A stretch of 64,000 nt of DNA from Rallus limicola (GCA_022605955.1 JAKCOZ010000010.1:1240001-1304000); one strand, 5' to 3'. Positions 24,187 to 36,729 are shown, numbered from the stretch's first letter. Program-made: numbers and translations. The notes: generated by a model from the sequence alone, not told the origin.

Positions 24187-25785
24187 TGGCTGTGGAATTA
24201 TTGCAATTGAGTCATATGGCAGCAAAAATGCCTAGATTAAAGAAAAAACAGCTTAGAAGTAAACTTTTTATTATTAAATTTCTAAGAGTTATGGGCTCAA
24301 ATACCTACTGAATTAGAACCAAGTATCTAACTGCCTTCTGCTATGGATCTTTAAAAAGAAAAATGTATTTGGAAAATTTATTTTCTTTATTTTCCACAAG
24401 AATGACTCGGGAATTAGCCTCCTGAATCCCAGACACTTGAATGTGTTTACATCCCTCTTCCAATTTCCTTCCTCCACCCCATCCCTGTAGAGACCACAGA
24501 TGAAGTTGGCTTACATTTGCTCTGAATGGCTGAAAAGTGTTTTACCTTCACATGCAATCAGTACTATTACTATATTTAGTTACACAGAATGATAAAAACG
24601 ACTGAGGGAATTCTTTGTCATGTACCGCTCCTTCAGACTCAAGCAGGGAAAGTTCAAATTCAGTGTCAGATTGCTGCATTTTCATGTCAGTGATGCACTG
24701 CTAAATTTTACAAGTGATCCAGAAAAAATTTATTCCTGTTTTTCTTATTGAAATCTTAACAACATGTATCTGGGGTGCATGTTATATTCAGCAATCTATC
24801 ATGACCAAATAATGAAGATAACTTCTGTTAGAAATATTTATTAGTAGAAATGTTATTTTCTTAGTCTTAGTAAACAGTAAAATTTATTTAGTAAATTAGG
24901 GTAAAGTGTGAAATTTACTTGCCATGACAATAAAATACCCTTCTATTGATAAAATCAATTTTTATCTTTCCAGTGCCAGGAAGTGAAGGCACACATTTAG
25001 GGGCAGAATTCTAAACCTAGTGAGAACCATGGAAGAAAAGATTTTCAGAAGTACAAAGTCTAATTAATAGCATTTTTTAAAATATTACTAATTACATTGC
25101 AAATTTTTCTTACAGTTTTTCAAACTAACCACAGAGCATTTAAATACATAAAACATTTTCTGTTACAGACAAGTCAATTATTCTGTCTTTCACCTCATTC
25201 ACTTTATGAAATTATAATATGAATGCAGGGAGTAAGTAACTGTACAGTAGGAAAAAAAAATCTTTAAATCTACAAGGTTAGTATAAACCTCCTAATATTT
25301 TAAGGCATTTTCTAATAGAACAAACCACTGACACTTTATATACTATTTCGCAGAGCATATTTTTAGCACATATTTTTCTTGTTTTCATAATAGTAGCAGT
25401 TGCAAGTTCTAGTATGCTACATAGTTATTTTATGTTGCAAGAAATTTCCCTCATTGCAATGTCAACTCACTCAAATTACATGTAGAATATACAATAAAGA
25501 ATCAAGTGAAGATGCTTGCCCCTATAACACCTTTGAACTGAAAGAAGAAATGTACCAAACCTACAGCAAAACTTTTTTTCCTCTTAGACCACTGGAAGAC
25601 CTATGATGCCAACCAAATGAATCAGAATGTCCATAGATTTGGTCTAAATTATTTAAAAGAAAACTACACTGCATGAAGTAAATAAGCGTGTAGTTTATTA
25701 AGTAAGTTCATGAAATAAACGATTCTGTAAGCTCATCTTCATACTTAATTTTTCAAAACGGTGACATTTATGGATGAAATAGGAA

Positions 25786-25932
25786 TCATAGAATACCCTG
25801 GGTTGGAAAGGTCCAATAAGGATCATTAAGTCCAACTCCTGGCTCCACACAGGGCCAGACAATTCAGAGCATGTGACTCACTGCATTGTCTAGATGCTTC
25901 TTGAACTCAGTCAAGCTCAGTGATGTGACCAA
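25786..25932 (-). mobile_element. CR1-type LINE 3' end fragment
   Basis: GGAATCATAGAATACCCTGG, GTTGGAAAGGTCCAATAAGG, ATTAAGTCCAACTCCTGGCT and TCTTGAACTCAGTCAAGCTC follow the order of a CR1 3' UTR, ending where the copy is truncated. The subfamily differs from the others (CCCTGGGTTGGAAAGG). Confidence 0.85.
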
Positions 25933-26793
25933 TAAATTAAAACTCTTGAAATAACTCTGGTCTCCAACAAGTATTTATTGTTATCTTGATGATGTCAATA
26001 GCATTACAGGGCTTTTGGGAACTTTCTAATTGGAAGAACTTCACTGTCCATCAACACAGAATTCAATAGCATATTTCCTCTAGACCTCAGAGACCTTTTT
26101 TAATATTCTAGAGCAGCTAGCTTATTTATATCTGTTATAGAAAAAAATAGAAAATTATAAAATTAAATACAGATTTATTTTATAAGAAGGAAAAATAAAC
26201 CTTTTCTTGGATGAGCTTAAAAACAACTTCAAGTGCCCATCTAGCTCTGCTTCCTATTCTCCTAAGAAGAACTACTTACTTAGAATGCTGTGCAAACTTG
26301 TACAATTAGCATCCATCCTTCAAACATGAAAATAAAGTGGCACTTGGCAATTGAATGAAATATCAATGTTAATTTTTTTTTGCAGATAAACTTCTAATTG
26401 AATCAATTTAGTCTATTTGTGCAAAATGGTTCCCATCTAGAACAAAGTTGACACCCTACTACATATATTAATATTAAATGCCATCAAGAAGTAACCTGAG
26501 GACAGCTACATCCATATACAGAGGGTAATTTTTCTACTCCGAAATTATGCTTTTCAAAAAAAAAGAATTTTAATTTTGGTTCTTCTTCTAATACTTTTGA
26601 AATGCATTTATCTAATCTTGTCTTCACCATTATGGTAGCTAAATGTCTTTGACTTTTCAATTGCCTTCCTTTTTTTTCCTGGAAGGAGTAATTCAAAATA
26701 CATTTTATTGGCATTTTTAATATCATCATACACAATACTCAAATGCAGACAGAACATCCTACTAATTTATTATTATTTCTGTTTACTCTGTAG
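25933..26793. other. Single-copy AT-rich DNA
   Basis: Nothing recognisable before the exon candidate that follows. Confidence 0.5.
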
Positions 26794-26901
26794 TCTGAAA
26801 AAATGAAAATCATTGGTCTTGATGCACTGCACAACACTTTATATCCTGATGGAAAAGAGAAATATACTGATCTTTTAGAGATATGGATCACAGCATCAGC
26901 A
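26794..26901 (+). other. Speculative internal exon candidate, 108 bp
   Basis: A pyrimidine-rich acceptor (TATTATTTCTGTTTACTCTG|TAG, ending at 26793) is followed by 36 open codons beginning SEKMKIIGLD and ending EIWITASA. A GTAAAG donor-like site follows at 26902. The length is a multiple of three and the frame is phase 0 at both ends. The peptide has ordinary soluble-protein composition, but I do not recognise it and no neighbouring exon is apparent. In 64 kb of AT-rich DNA such a coincidence is quite possible, so this is a candidate only. Confidence 0.15.
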
Positions 26902-29123
26902 GTAAAGATTCTCAGACTGTTTTTTAGAAGTCTAGTTTTTGTAAACCCTTCACTTTGTCCCCTTGTCATTCCTCCCTTGAGTAGAAAAACCCCAAAATTT
27001 CATGATTGTGCTATTAACCACATTTGAAAAACAACTGAGGAGGAGATAATCTGAAAAAAAGAAACAAACCAAATAAAAAAAATTAAAAATGAAAAAAATG
27101 TGGAGAGATATCTTCAGCCATTTTTTGAAAGCCGTCAAGGAAATCTGTCACCAGTTAAGGAGTTAAGGAGTAAATTTACAGTGTCATGACAGTATTTTAA
27201 ACTTTAAATAATTTCAAGCATAAACCAACTGCTATTCCTGTGCAAAAGTAGTTAGCTAAAATGAGTTCCTCCTGATGTTTTAGACTCAATCCAAAGACAG
27301 AGAATCCTAAACTGGAGATAATCACAAAACAAATAAAAATTATATTTATATTTCAGTATGGGCATAGATACTCTATAACCTTAGCACAGTGTTAGCAGCT
27401 TAGATTATAGATTTCAGGGGGTTCTGCTATCATACTGATGACACACATACTGTGGAATATCTGATGATGCCTTTGTATTCTAGGTGCTAGAATGCATTAG
27501 CATGTCTTAGGTTTCTTTTGTGCATCTGTCAAGGTGGAAAGTGTTACAGTAGTGCCTAAAATCAAGAATTCTCAGTCATAAAATGAACAAACAAAACTAA
27601 GATACTTTAGTTAAACACGAGAGCAGTATGAAATAAGGGGCCAGAATACTGTTGATGTGCTTTTAATAACTATACTATGTTCTGAATACTGTACTTCAAG
27701 AAAAGTGAATTTGGCATGAGATCAAGAAATATACAAGGTCTAATATAGAAGTGTATTACTATCTTGGCCTAAAATATTACAGAGTTGACCACTTTAGGCC
27801 AAACTGTAGCTGAACTCAAACTCTACTAGCATCAAAATCAGCCTATCTAAACAGTTTAGATGTCTTTACTTAAAAGGGCCTGACATACAAAGGTGATTTT
27901 ATGACCATGACATTTTTTCATTCCTTTGCTTAGACATACAAATTGTACTAGAATTGATAATATTAGGAAGATATTTTCTAAACATCTGGTGTTTAGCAGT
28001 GCTGAAGAAGCCACTTTCTCTTGCCAGGAATCAAAGATTTCCAGCTAATGCATATTAAATCTGGGTGCTGTAATATGCCAGCTGAAATTGCATTTGTAGG
28101 AAAGAGGGAGAAATAAATTATGACCTTGTCTCCTCAGTCTTAATATTCTGATAACTACCCAAAGAAATAAGTAGGCATGTCTGACTTACATGTGAAAAAA
28201 ATAAGAATTATATCTATTGGAGAAAATGCATTGTTTTTCTGAGCTTAATCTGAAGTACATCTTTGAACTATTTGTTGATGCTCTGCATGGAGACCACACT
28301 TAAAAGGAAGCTAATCTGCCAAGAAGACCAATTGTAACCACATTAGAGTAAAGGATGCTTTTTTTGTTGTACTTTATTATTTTTCCATAAGGGACCACCA
28401 CAGAAAACATGACTGGACAAAACCACAAAATTGAAGAAAGGCACAGCTGCCATTCTCACAGTTTTGGTTCTGCAGCAAGTGACAGAAGGGAGACAGAATA
28501 CTCAGCTTCCCTGTAATATACATTTCCTTTTCTTGTAAATGGAAACAAGAATTAAGTACCAAATGAAAGCCATGAAAGCATTCTCCCAGCAAAGCTTTTT
28601 TATATTTCCAAAATGCATTTGGTAAAACCCACCCTCTCTGGAAAGTACTGGATTTCTCTTCACAAATATTTTTTTAGATCCAAGATGATGTTCTGGGTTT
28701 AAAGATAAGAGAGATGGGCAGAAGGCACAAAAACTGCAGGGAGAACAAGTGCAAGCTAAAGATCCAAGGTATCTCACATACTCATATGGCAAAGGGCCCA
28801 AAAATGATGAAAAAGATAATGGAGGATCCTTAAGAATTCTAATAAAACATATATTCTATAGCTCTGAAGGATTATAATAAAGTAGCGTTTTGGAGTGCAA
28901 GGTTTAAAAGTCTGGTTATTTCAAAGGCATCTATTGTATACCTTCCTACATATCTCCCACCTGAAACATAACATCTTTTAGTGAACGCTTGGGGTTATCT
29001 TTCCTGAAAGGTATAAAGATGTAATTTTTCACAGAAAAACAACAGAAAATGTCGCTTAAACGAAAACACACACAGATTGATAACTTAGAGTCATCAAATA
29101 AAATTTCGGAAAAAAAGAGAAAT
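26902..29123. other. Single-copy AT-rich DNA
   Basis: No gene or repeat recognised. There is a short tandem (GTTAAGGA, about 27155-27170). Confidence 0.5.
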
Positions 29124-30303
29124 TATTGTAGTTTCGTGGGGCTGTGTTCTGGTGGAGGAGGGCATGCTGCAGGAGTGGCTTCTGCAAGAAGCAGCCAGAA
29201 GCTTTCTGTAGACCAGATAGAGTAAACACCAGCCAACTCAAGGCCAAACTCATTGTTGACCTAGGCCAAGCCCACCAGCAATGGTCATAAGGTCTTTTAA
29301 GAGGAAAAAAACTACTAGAAACCACTTTTTGCCACCAAAGAAGGGAGTGAAAAGATGTAAGAAACTCTGCAACACCACGGTCAGTGAAGAAGGGGGCAGG
29401 AGCATGAGGCACACCAGGCACTGGAGAGAAAGAATTCCCTGCACCTTGTAGAGAAAATCATGGTGGAGCAGGTGTCCCTTCACAGCCCATGGAAGATGAC
29501 AGGGATCAGAGACCCCACCTGCAGCCCACTCGAGCAGGTGGAGACATATGGAAGACGCTGTGACCTGTATTGGAACAAGCCTCTGCCAGCACTTGCAGCC
29601 CATGGAGAGAGAGAGACATGAAAAGAGAGAGAGAGAGAGAGAGAGGCCCATGCTGGAGCAGGTTTGGTCAGGGGGAAAGCGAGTCTTGTGACTCTGTGGG
29701 GGACCAAGCTGGAGCAGTCTGGGCCTGAAGGACTGAAAGATGTTCTATGACTGTATGATTGGCAGTAAGTGAAGAGCTGAAGCTCCATGGGAAAGGATTC
29801 AATGTTGGAGAAATTTGTGGAGGACTGTCTCCCATGGGTGGGACCCCATGGTGCAGCAGGGAAGGGGTGTGAGGAATGTCACCCCTGCCCAACTAAGAAG
29901 GAAACCAACTGGTGAGGAACTGACTGAACCCCCCCTTCCCCCGGTACCTGCCCCTCCCCATGCCACAGTGGGAGGAAGAAGGGAGCAAAATCATGAATAA
30001 AGTGAAGTCGGCTAAGAAGGTAGGGGTGAGGGTAGGTGCTTTAAGATCTGGTTGTGCTTCTCATTACCCAACTCTGGTGTCACTGGGTGTATATTGTAGT
30101 GCAATAAATTAGATAGTTTTCTTTCCTCTGTTCTGGGTGGAGTCCATTTTGCCCGTGACACTAATTGCAGAATGATCTCTCTCTGTCCTTATCTTGACTC
30201 CTAAGCCTCTCAATATATGTTTTCTCCCCTGTCCAGCTGAAAAGGGGAGTGATAGAGCAACTTTGTTGGGCATCTGGCCTCCAGACAGGGTCAAACCACC
30301 ACA
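29124..30303 (-). mobile_element. Solo LTR, TGTGGTGG family (copy 2)
   Basis: Same architecture as the LTR at 10086. On the plus strand it begins TATTGTAGTTTCGTGGGG (the expected TG is mutated to TA) and ends TCAAACCACCACA. It is 1180 bp. The pentamer before it is GAAAT and after it GAAAA, a 4/5 match consistent with a decayed 5-bp target duplication. Shared blocks include GAAGGGAGTGAAAAGATGTA, TTGCAGCCCATGGAGAGAGA and GTGCTTTAAGATCTGGTTGT. A GA microsatellite has expanded inside it. No retroviral internal region is present. Sense strand assigned as for copy 1. Confidence 0.85.
29625..29645. repeat. GA dinucleotide microsatellite inside the LTR
   Basis: About ten GA units, absent as a long run from the other two LTR copies (which have short GAGAGAGACAGAGACACAGAG-like stretches of the same origin). 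Confidence 0.85.
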
Positions 30304-30985
30304 GAAAATAAACAGGAACTGGCTTAATTATTATATCAAAGGCTTGAAAGAAATAATTGCAAATGTAGTTGCTGATCTATTTTTGTTTTCTTACAAAAGA
30401 AGAACAGAGGGAGTGGCAATCAAATTAAATATATATATTTATCATATAAAGAAACTAGTTTCCTCCCTGTAGAAAGAATATTTCACATATGAATGATGAA
30501 TAAATGTTTTGCTTTGGTTTTTAACAACATTGGAACTTTGTAAGTTAGACAATATACTCAGCCTGAATATAATTAAGCCTGAAGCACAATATAAATCATT
30601 CATTTAAAGGAGGAAGCACAATGTGGATTTTCTCAGCAGCAGTAGCAGCACACAACTGAGCTGGCATTTTGTAAGTGCTGGACATGATACTTTCCCAAGG
30701 TCTTTCATACTGATGGCTGAACACTTGGCATGGTTTTGATGAGGATTTCCCCATCTGCCATTAGAATATTACTACTGTGCATTTTATCTTCCACCTAACA
30801 AAAAGCTAGCAAGTTTCTTTTATTATGTCTCATAAAAGCTACCTCTACTTTTGCCTCAGAAGAAGCACAGAATAAAGCAGAGGTAATGTGAACATCAAAT
30901 AAAGGCCACCAAAACCATTTCCCATACCAGAAACCCATTGTATTCACTGAGAGAGCAGGGAAAATATGTCAGAAAATCATCACAA
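30304..30985. other. Single-copy AT-rich DNA
   Basis: Nothing recognisable. Confidence 0.5.
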
Positions 30986-32509
30986 AGAATCATAGAATCA
31001 CAGAATTACAAGGTTGGAAAAGACCTTTCAGACCATCAAGTCCAACCGTTCCTGTCCTATGCTAAACCATATCCCTAAGTACCTCATCTACCCATTTTTT
31101 AAACACAGCCAGGGATAGTGACTCAACCACCTCCCTGGGAAACCTGTTCCAGGCCCTGACAACTCTTTCAGTAAATTTTTTTTCCTAATTTGAACTTGCC
31201 CTAGTGCAGTTTTGTGCCATTTCCCTTTGTCCTATCTCCTGTCACTTAGGTGAAGAGACTATTGCCCACCTCTCTACAACCTGCTTTCAGGTACTTGTAG
31301 GCAGTGATAAGGTCTCCCCTCAGCTTCTTCTTCTCCAGGCTGAACATCCCCAGCTCCCTCAGCCATTCCTCATATCATTTGCCCTGCAGCCCCTTCCCCA
31401 GCCTGGTTGCCCTTCTCTGGACTCGTGCAAGGACCTCAATGTCCTTCTTATGGTGACGAGCCCAGAACTGGACACAGGACTCGAGGTGCAGCCTTGCCAG
31501 TGCCAAGTACAAGGGCACAATCACTTCCCTAGACCTACTGGCCACATTGGCTTTGATACAAGTCAGGATGCCATTGGCTTTCCTATCCACCTGGGCACAC
31601 TGCTGATTCATATTCAGTCAGCAGTCAACCAACACCCCCAGGTCCTTCTCTGCCTGACAGCTCTCCAGCCAGGCTCCTCCAAGCCTGTAGTGGTGTATAG
31701 GGTTTTATATCCCATGTGCAGCACTCTGCACTCTGCACTCTGCACTTGACCTCATCCTATTGGTCTCAGCCCACCAGTCCAGTCTGTTCAGGCCTCTTTG
31801 AAGAGCCTCCCTATCCTTAAGCAGATCAACACTTCCTCCCAGTTCAGTGTCATCTGCAGACTTACTGAGGGAACATTCAATCCCTTCATCGAGGTCATTG
31901 ATAAAGATGTTGAACAAGACTGGACCCAGGACTGAGACTGGGTTCTGGCAGACAGGTCATAATGCCACGCATGGCCAGCCTCCAGCTGGATTTTGTTCCA
32001 TTTACCACCACCCTTTGGGCCCAGCCAGCCAGCTGGTTTTTAACCCAGCAGAACGTCCATCTGTCCACGCCAGTGGCAGCCAGTTTCTTAATGAGAATGC
32101 TATGAAAAACTGTGTCAAAGACTTTACTGAAGTCCATGTACACTACATCCACAGCCTTCCCCTCATTCATCAAGTGGGTCACCTTGTCATAAAAGGTGAT
32201 CAGGTTAGTTTGACAGGATCTACCTTTTGTAAACCCATGTTGACTAGGCCTGATCCCCTGGCCATCATGCATGTGCTGCATGATAGTGCCCAAGATGAGC
32301 CTCTCCATGATCTTCCCAGGGACTGAGGTCAGACTCTCACACCTGTAGTTCCCTTTCTTATATATAGGTGTAACATCTGCCAGCCTTCAGTCAAATGGAA
32401 CTTCCCCAGTCTGCCAGGATTGCTGGTAGATCATGGAAAGGGGTTTGGGTAGCAGATCTGCCAACTCCCTCAATACCTTTGGGTAAATCCCATCTAGCCC
32501 CACTGATTT
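30986..32509 (-). mobile_element. CR1 LINE, ORF2 RT domain to 3' end
   Basis: Read on the minus strand, it begins at the codons for the AATCAGTGGGG block (SVGLDGIYPK-like, KVLRELA region), 5' of the RT palm. It continues with VTPIYKKG-like sequence, the PSQHGFTKGRSC block, and motif A as YMDFSKVFD with both acidic residues present. It then reads KKLAATGVDRWT and motif C as SADD (usual FADD, Phe lost, aspartates kept). It ends with a 3' UTR of the GTTGGAAAAGACCTTTCAGA type and the octamer tail. Frames are broken (32308-31895, 31917-31705, 31611-31375). A 7-bp tandem ACTCTGC (about 31718-31742) disrupts the region after motif C. At 32509 it abuts, without a gap, the 3' end of another CR1. Confidence 0.93.
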
Positions 32510-33317
32510 CACAGAATCTTAGGGGTTGGAAGGGACCTTGAGATATCATCGGGTCCAACCCCCCTGCCAAAGCAGGTTCCCTACGACATATGGTACAGAT
32601 AAACATCCAGATGGGTCTTGAATATCTCCAGAGAAGGAGGCTCCACAACTACCCTAGAGCAGCCTGTCCCAATGCTCTATTCACCACTACTGTGAAAAAG
32701 GTCTTCTGCATATTGGTGAAGAACTTCCTATGCTCCAACTTGAAGGCATTGCCCCTTGTCCTGTCTCCACAGACAACTGAAAACAGGCTGGATATTTCTC
32801 CTTATGTCCCACACTTGAGATATTTATAAACATTAATAAGATTTCTTCTTAGTCTTCCTTTCTCAAGGCTGAACAGCCCCAGTTCACTCAGCCTCTCCTC
32901 ACAGGGGAGATGCTCCAGTCCTTTAATCATCTCTGTAGCCCTCCGCTGGACTCTCCCCAGGAGATCCCTGTCTTTTTTATACCAGGGAGCCCAGAACTGG
33001 ACACAATACTCCAGGTGGGGCCTGACCAGGGCAGAGCAGAGGGGGAGGATCACCTCCTTTGACCTGCTGGCCACACTCCTCCTGATGCAGCCCAGGATCC
33101 CACTGGCTCTCTTAGCCACCAGGGCACACTGCTGGCTCATGGTCAACCTGTCATCTACCAGAACCCCCAGGTCCTTCTCCACAGAGCTCCTCTCCAACAG
33201 GTCATCCCCCAGCCTGTACTGATTCAAGCACTTATTCCTTCCCAGATGCAAGACTCTACACTTGCATTTATTAAACCTCATCTGATTTCTTACTGCCCAG
33301 CTCTCCAGCCTGTTCTA
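32510..33317 (-). mobile_element. CR1 LINE 3' portion, younger subfamily
   Basis: The 3' terminus (CACAGAATCTTAGGGGTTGG on the plus strand) lies directly against the interior of the previous CR1. The open frame 33281-32802 (159 codons) is almost undamaged: [13 protein letters not shown], then the [19 protein letters not shown] block, [20 protein letters not shown], the [20 protein letters not shown] block, and [17 protein letters not shown]. This intact C-terminal ORF2 end and the near-identity of its 3' UTR to the copy at 35304 mark it as one of the youngest CR1 insertions in the window. It is 5'-truncated at about 33317, so it has no RT catalytic domain. Confidence 0.94.
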
Positions 33318-35303
33318 TATTGCAGTGTATATGCCATGCAGCTAATAGGCAGAGGGAGATCAAAGCTTCAGCTCACAGCTGAAGGAAGGCAGGACCACAA
33401 ACTATGTAACTATAGCTGTCTGCTCCAGAATCACTTATATTATTAACAGCTTACTAATGTAATTGCTTTTTTAATATTGCAGAAACAAATTCTATAATAC
33501 AGTTATCTTAAAATATCAGCAAAGCTGCAGACTCATGCAGTAAAATAATTGTAAATACCATGGTTTTCTTACCATCAAGAAAATGATGTATATGAAATCA
33601 TGCTATTGAGTTCAGTGGTAAATGTCACCTTCTTTTGCCTTAGGTATACCAGGCTGCCTAATTAAATCCTCTGATGCCCTATGTAGGACTGGATTTTTTC
33701 TACAAGATACCCTTCAACTGTTTCTTACTAATTTATTTTCTGCCTACTGTTAAGAAAAATGCCACCACTTTAACTAGAAGTTGGTGGTCAAGAACTGGTG
33801 GAAGAGGTTCCTGAGAGCACTTTTTTAAAATACTTAGGCAGTTAAAATCTTTAGAAATAATTCTGTGATAACTGATACCAGGATAACACAGGCATCCACT
33901 GATATCAAAGGCAGTGGTGGTATAAGTGCAAAGTATAAATGGACAATTGCAGAGCACTAAAGGACTGCAACTTTGAAAGCTGCTCTAAGTGGTTATCATG
34001 AGAGCAAACATGCATACAAAATATGTAAAAAATTCTGTATATGGTGAGAATACAAAGGAAATTACAAGAAGACAGTTTCAGTCTCTACATGAACAAGAAG
34101 AAAGAAAGAACACAGAGAGGACTACTTCAGTATCTCCTCCCTAGCTAAGGATACTGTACCTTACCAGTGTTGCTACTTATATGCAGAAGGTACTTCCTTA
34201 CCTTGGGGAAAGAGAAGCAGAAGATTTTTTTTAATATTGCCATTCACTATTTTTTGCTACTTATCATATGCAAAGTTTTATATTCCACTACAAAACTTGT
34301 TTAAGTAAATCAGAACTTAAAAGATCAGTGTCTAAGTGTGTCCTGTGCATAGGTGAAAGCTAATGAAACAGGAAGCAGCATAGGAGAAAATGTCTCACTA
34401 AGATCACTTGAAACATTATACTCTTTGATCTGAAATTTTTTCTTCATATCTGCTTGTTTTCCTGTTTCTAAGCCTCTTCCTCCAAAATCTGTGGTTTACT
34501 AAGAAACCTATAAACACACATTTTATTGTAAAAAGACACTTCTGCCCAGTCACAGACATTGCAATGCCCCAGAAATGTGCAGGATGTTCCTATCTTAAGG
34601 TTCATAAGCAGAATTTCTAAGGAAGAAAGGAAAAAAATTTGCTGATGCAAACTGATAGTTCACTTAAGTTCAAATGCAGGCATACCAGTTTATACCAGAA
34701 GGGTATCTGTTCTTATATTATGATATGTTGCTATATTTTAATCTTCTAAATCAAGGAAAAACTTTACTACTTCATCATTAGACACTTTAATGATAGCTTA
34801 GTAAATGGACAATAAGGAGATTAGAAATCTCAAGAGCAGAAATGAGAAGAGGCTCAATTCTTTCACTGTTCAAGCACCTAAGTGATCCAAACTAAACAGA
34901 TCACAGCTGATCGTTACTTATAAATGCAAAGTGAATTATTCTTTAATTTTGCACTAAAAATATACTCATCTGCTTACTATTTACACTTTTTATTTGGTGT
35001 GATTGATAGATTGGTCAAGTAGAAGGATTCTAATGCCATCAAATATCACCAAGAGCTGTAAAGGGGATAGCTTTAGTTTTTCTAGATCAGATATCTCTTT
35101 TTTTAAACTGCTTTTCTTTGCCCTCTGTCCAGGAGCTAAAGTGATATTTGCTTGTTATTTGTTTAAAGTATGAGTAAGCCCTATATCACTTTCAGGACTG
35201 AGATAATCTCAAAGGAGAACTACCTCTTAAATTGTTAACTGCCTAAGTATTTTTAAAATCTAGGTCTAAGTCTTGATAGGGATCAAATATATTTCTTCTT
35301 CTC
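33318..35303. other. Single-copy AT-rich DNA between two inverted CR1 copies
   Basis: No gene recognised. It forms the loop between the minus-strand CR1 ending at 33317 and the plus-strand CR1 starting at 35304. Confidence 0.5.
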
Positions 35304-35806
35304 ATCCCACCTGGTGTATTGTGTCCAGTTTTGTTCTCCCTGGTATAAAAAAGACAGGGATCTCCAGGAGAGAGTCCAGCAAAAGGCTATGGAGATGATT
35401 AAAGGCCTGGAGCATCTCCCCTATGAGGAAAAGCTGAGTGAACTGGGGCTCTTCAGCCTTGAGAAAAGAAGACTAGGAGGGGATCTTATTAATTTTTATA
35501 AATATATCAGGTGTGGGACAAAGGCAAAATATCCAGCCTCTTCTCAGTTGTCTGTGGAGACAGGACAAGGGGCAGCGGCTTCAAGTGGGGCATAGAAAGT
35601 TCTGCATCAATAAGCAGCAGAACTTTTACACAGGTGAGGGGGACAGAGCACTGGGGGGTTGTGGAGCCTCCTTCTCTGGAGATATTCAAGACCCATCTGG
35701 ATGTTTATCTGTACCATATGTCGTAGGGAACCTGCTTTGGCAGGGGGGTTGGACCCGATGATCTCTCAAGGTCCCTTCCAACCCCTAAGATTCTGTGATT
35801 CTGTGA
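35304..35806 (+). mobile_element. CR1 LINE 3' portion, younger subfamily
   Basis: It starts in the ORF2 C-terminus ([17 protein letters not shown], then the [20 protein letters not shown] block) and runs through the 3' UTR to two ATTCTGTG units. Blocks such as GTACCATATGTCGTAGGGAA and CCTGCTTTGGCAGGGGGGTT are identical to the copy at 32510-33317, in opposite orientation. A short frame break follows the KYIRCGTK codons. Confidence 0.94.
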
Positions 35807-36729
35807 TCTGTATTTGAAGTGTCATCTGCATGCTGGTAAAGTGGAATTGAAAATAGATTCTGTTTTCCACATTCCAATACATCAGACACGATCTTTGGTC
35901 ACTGGTCACATCTCTTCAAGAACTAAGGCAACCTTTCTGAAGACACTGCATGAGGAGGAGAGACACACCTGTAAGTGTTAGTGAAGAAGGAACTTTTTTT
36001 GAACCTTTATTAATAAAGTTATTCTGCCTTTTATGCATTTAGTGAAGCACTAGATGTTGAAGCTTCTTGCATTTTTAAAAAATTTGACTACTGTCATTGG
36101 ACACAAATGTGTTCTTTGTAAAATTTGAATTCAAAATAATAAGTAAGACAAAAATTACAGCTTCTGACATCCAGTGAAGTTTTCTTTCCTCTAATAATGT
36201 ATACAACAATTAATCACCTCCATATACACATGAACACAAATGTACACAGTTCCTTAGAGTACCAAGGGCAAGCAGCAAAATATCAACAAAATTTGTTGGC
36301 TCACTATAATTAGAGCTGTCTAACATTATAGAGGAGTGCTGGCTGAGTACTACATGGAAAAGGGCTTTCTAGGCCTCAAATTCAGATCAAAAATCAGAAT
36401 TTGAATTTAAAAGAGAATCTATTCTCATTACACATGTGCAGGAGAAAACAAACAAACAAAAATAAGAGACTACTACTAAGTTCTTTTCCAGTGCTCACCA
36501 AAACATGAAAATACAAGACTGCAGAAATCTTCCATGTGCAAACATACTTCTGAAAATTCCTCTTCGGAGTCGCATCAAATTAATTGTCCTGAATGCTAAT
36601 TTGGGCCATCGTTTTCATTAAAATATAATAAATATAAACAAAATAAATATAAATATTAGATATACATTTTTATAGATACCTCTCCAGAAATGTTTTACAT
36701 ATTACAGAATAGGTATTTCACAATGGAAA
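35807..36729. other. Single-copy AT-rich DNA
   Basis: Nothing recognisable; a run of ATAAATATAAA units near 36625-36660. Confidence 0.5.

Larger units (their letters stand above)
21088..25785. other. Single-copy AT-rich DNA with minor features
   Basis: No exon supported. It contains a doubtful CR1-like patch near 22807 and an inverted repeat at 24130-24186, both listed separately, and a purine run at 23940-23968. Confidence 0.5.
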
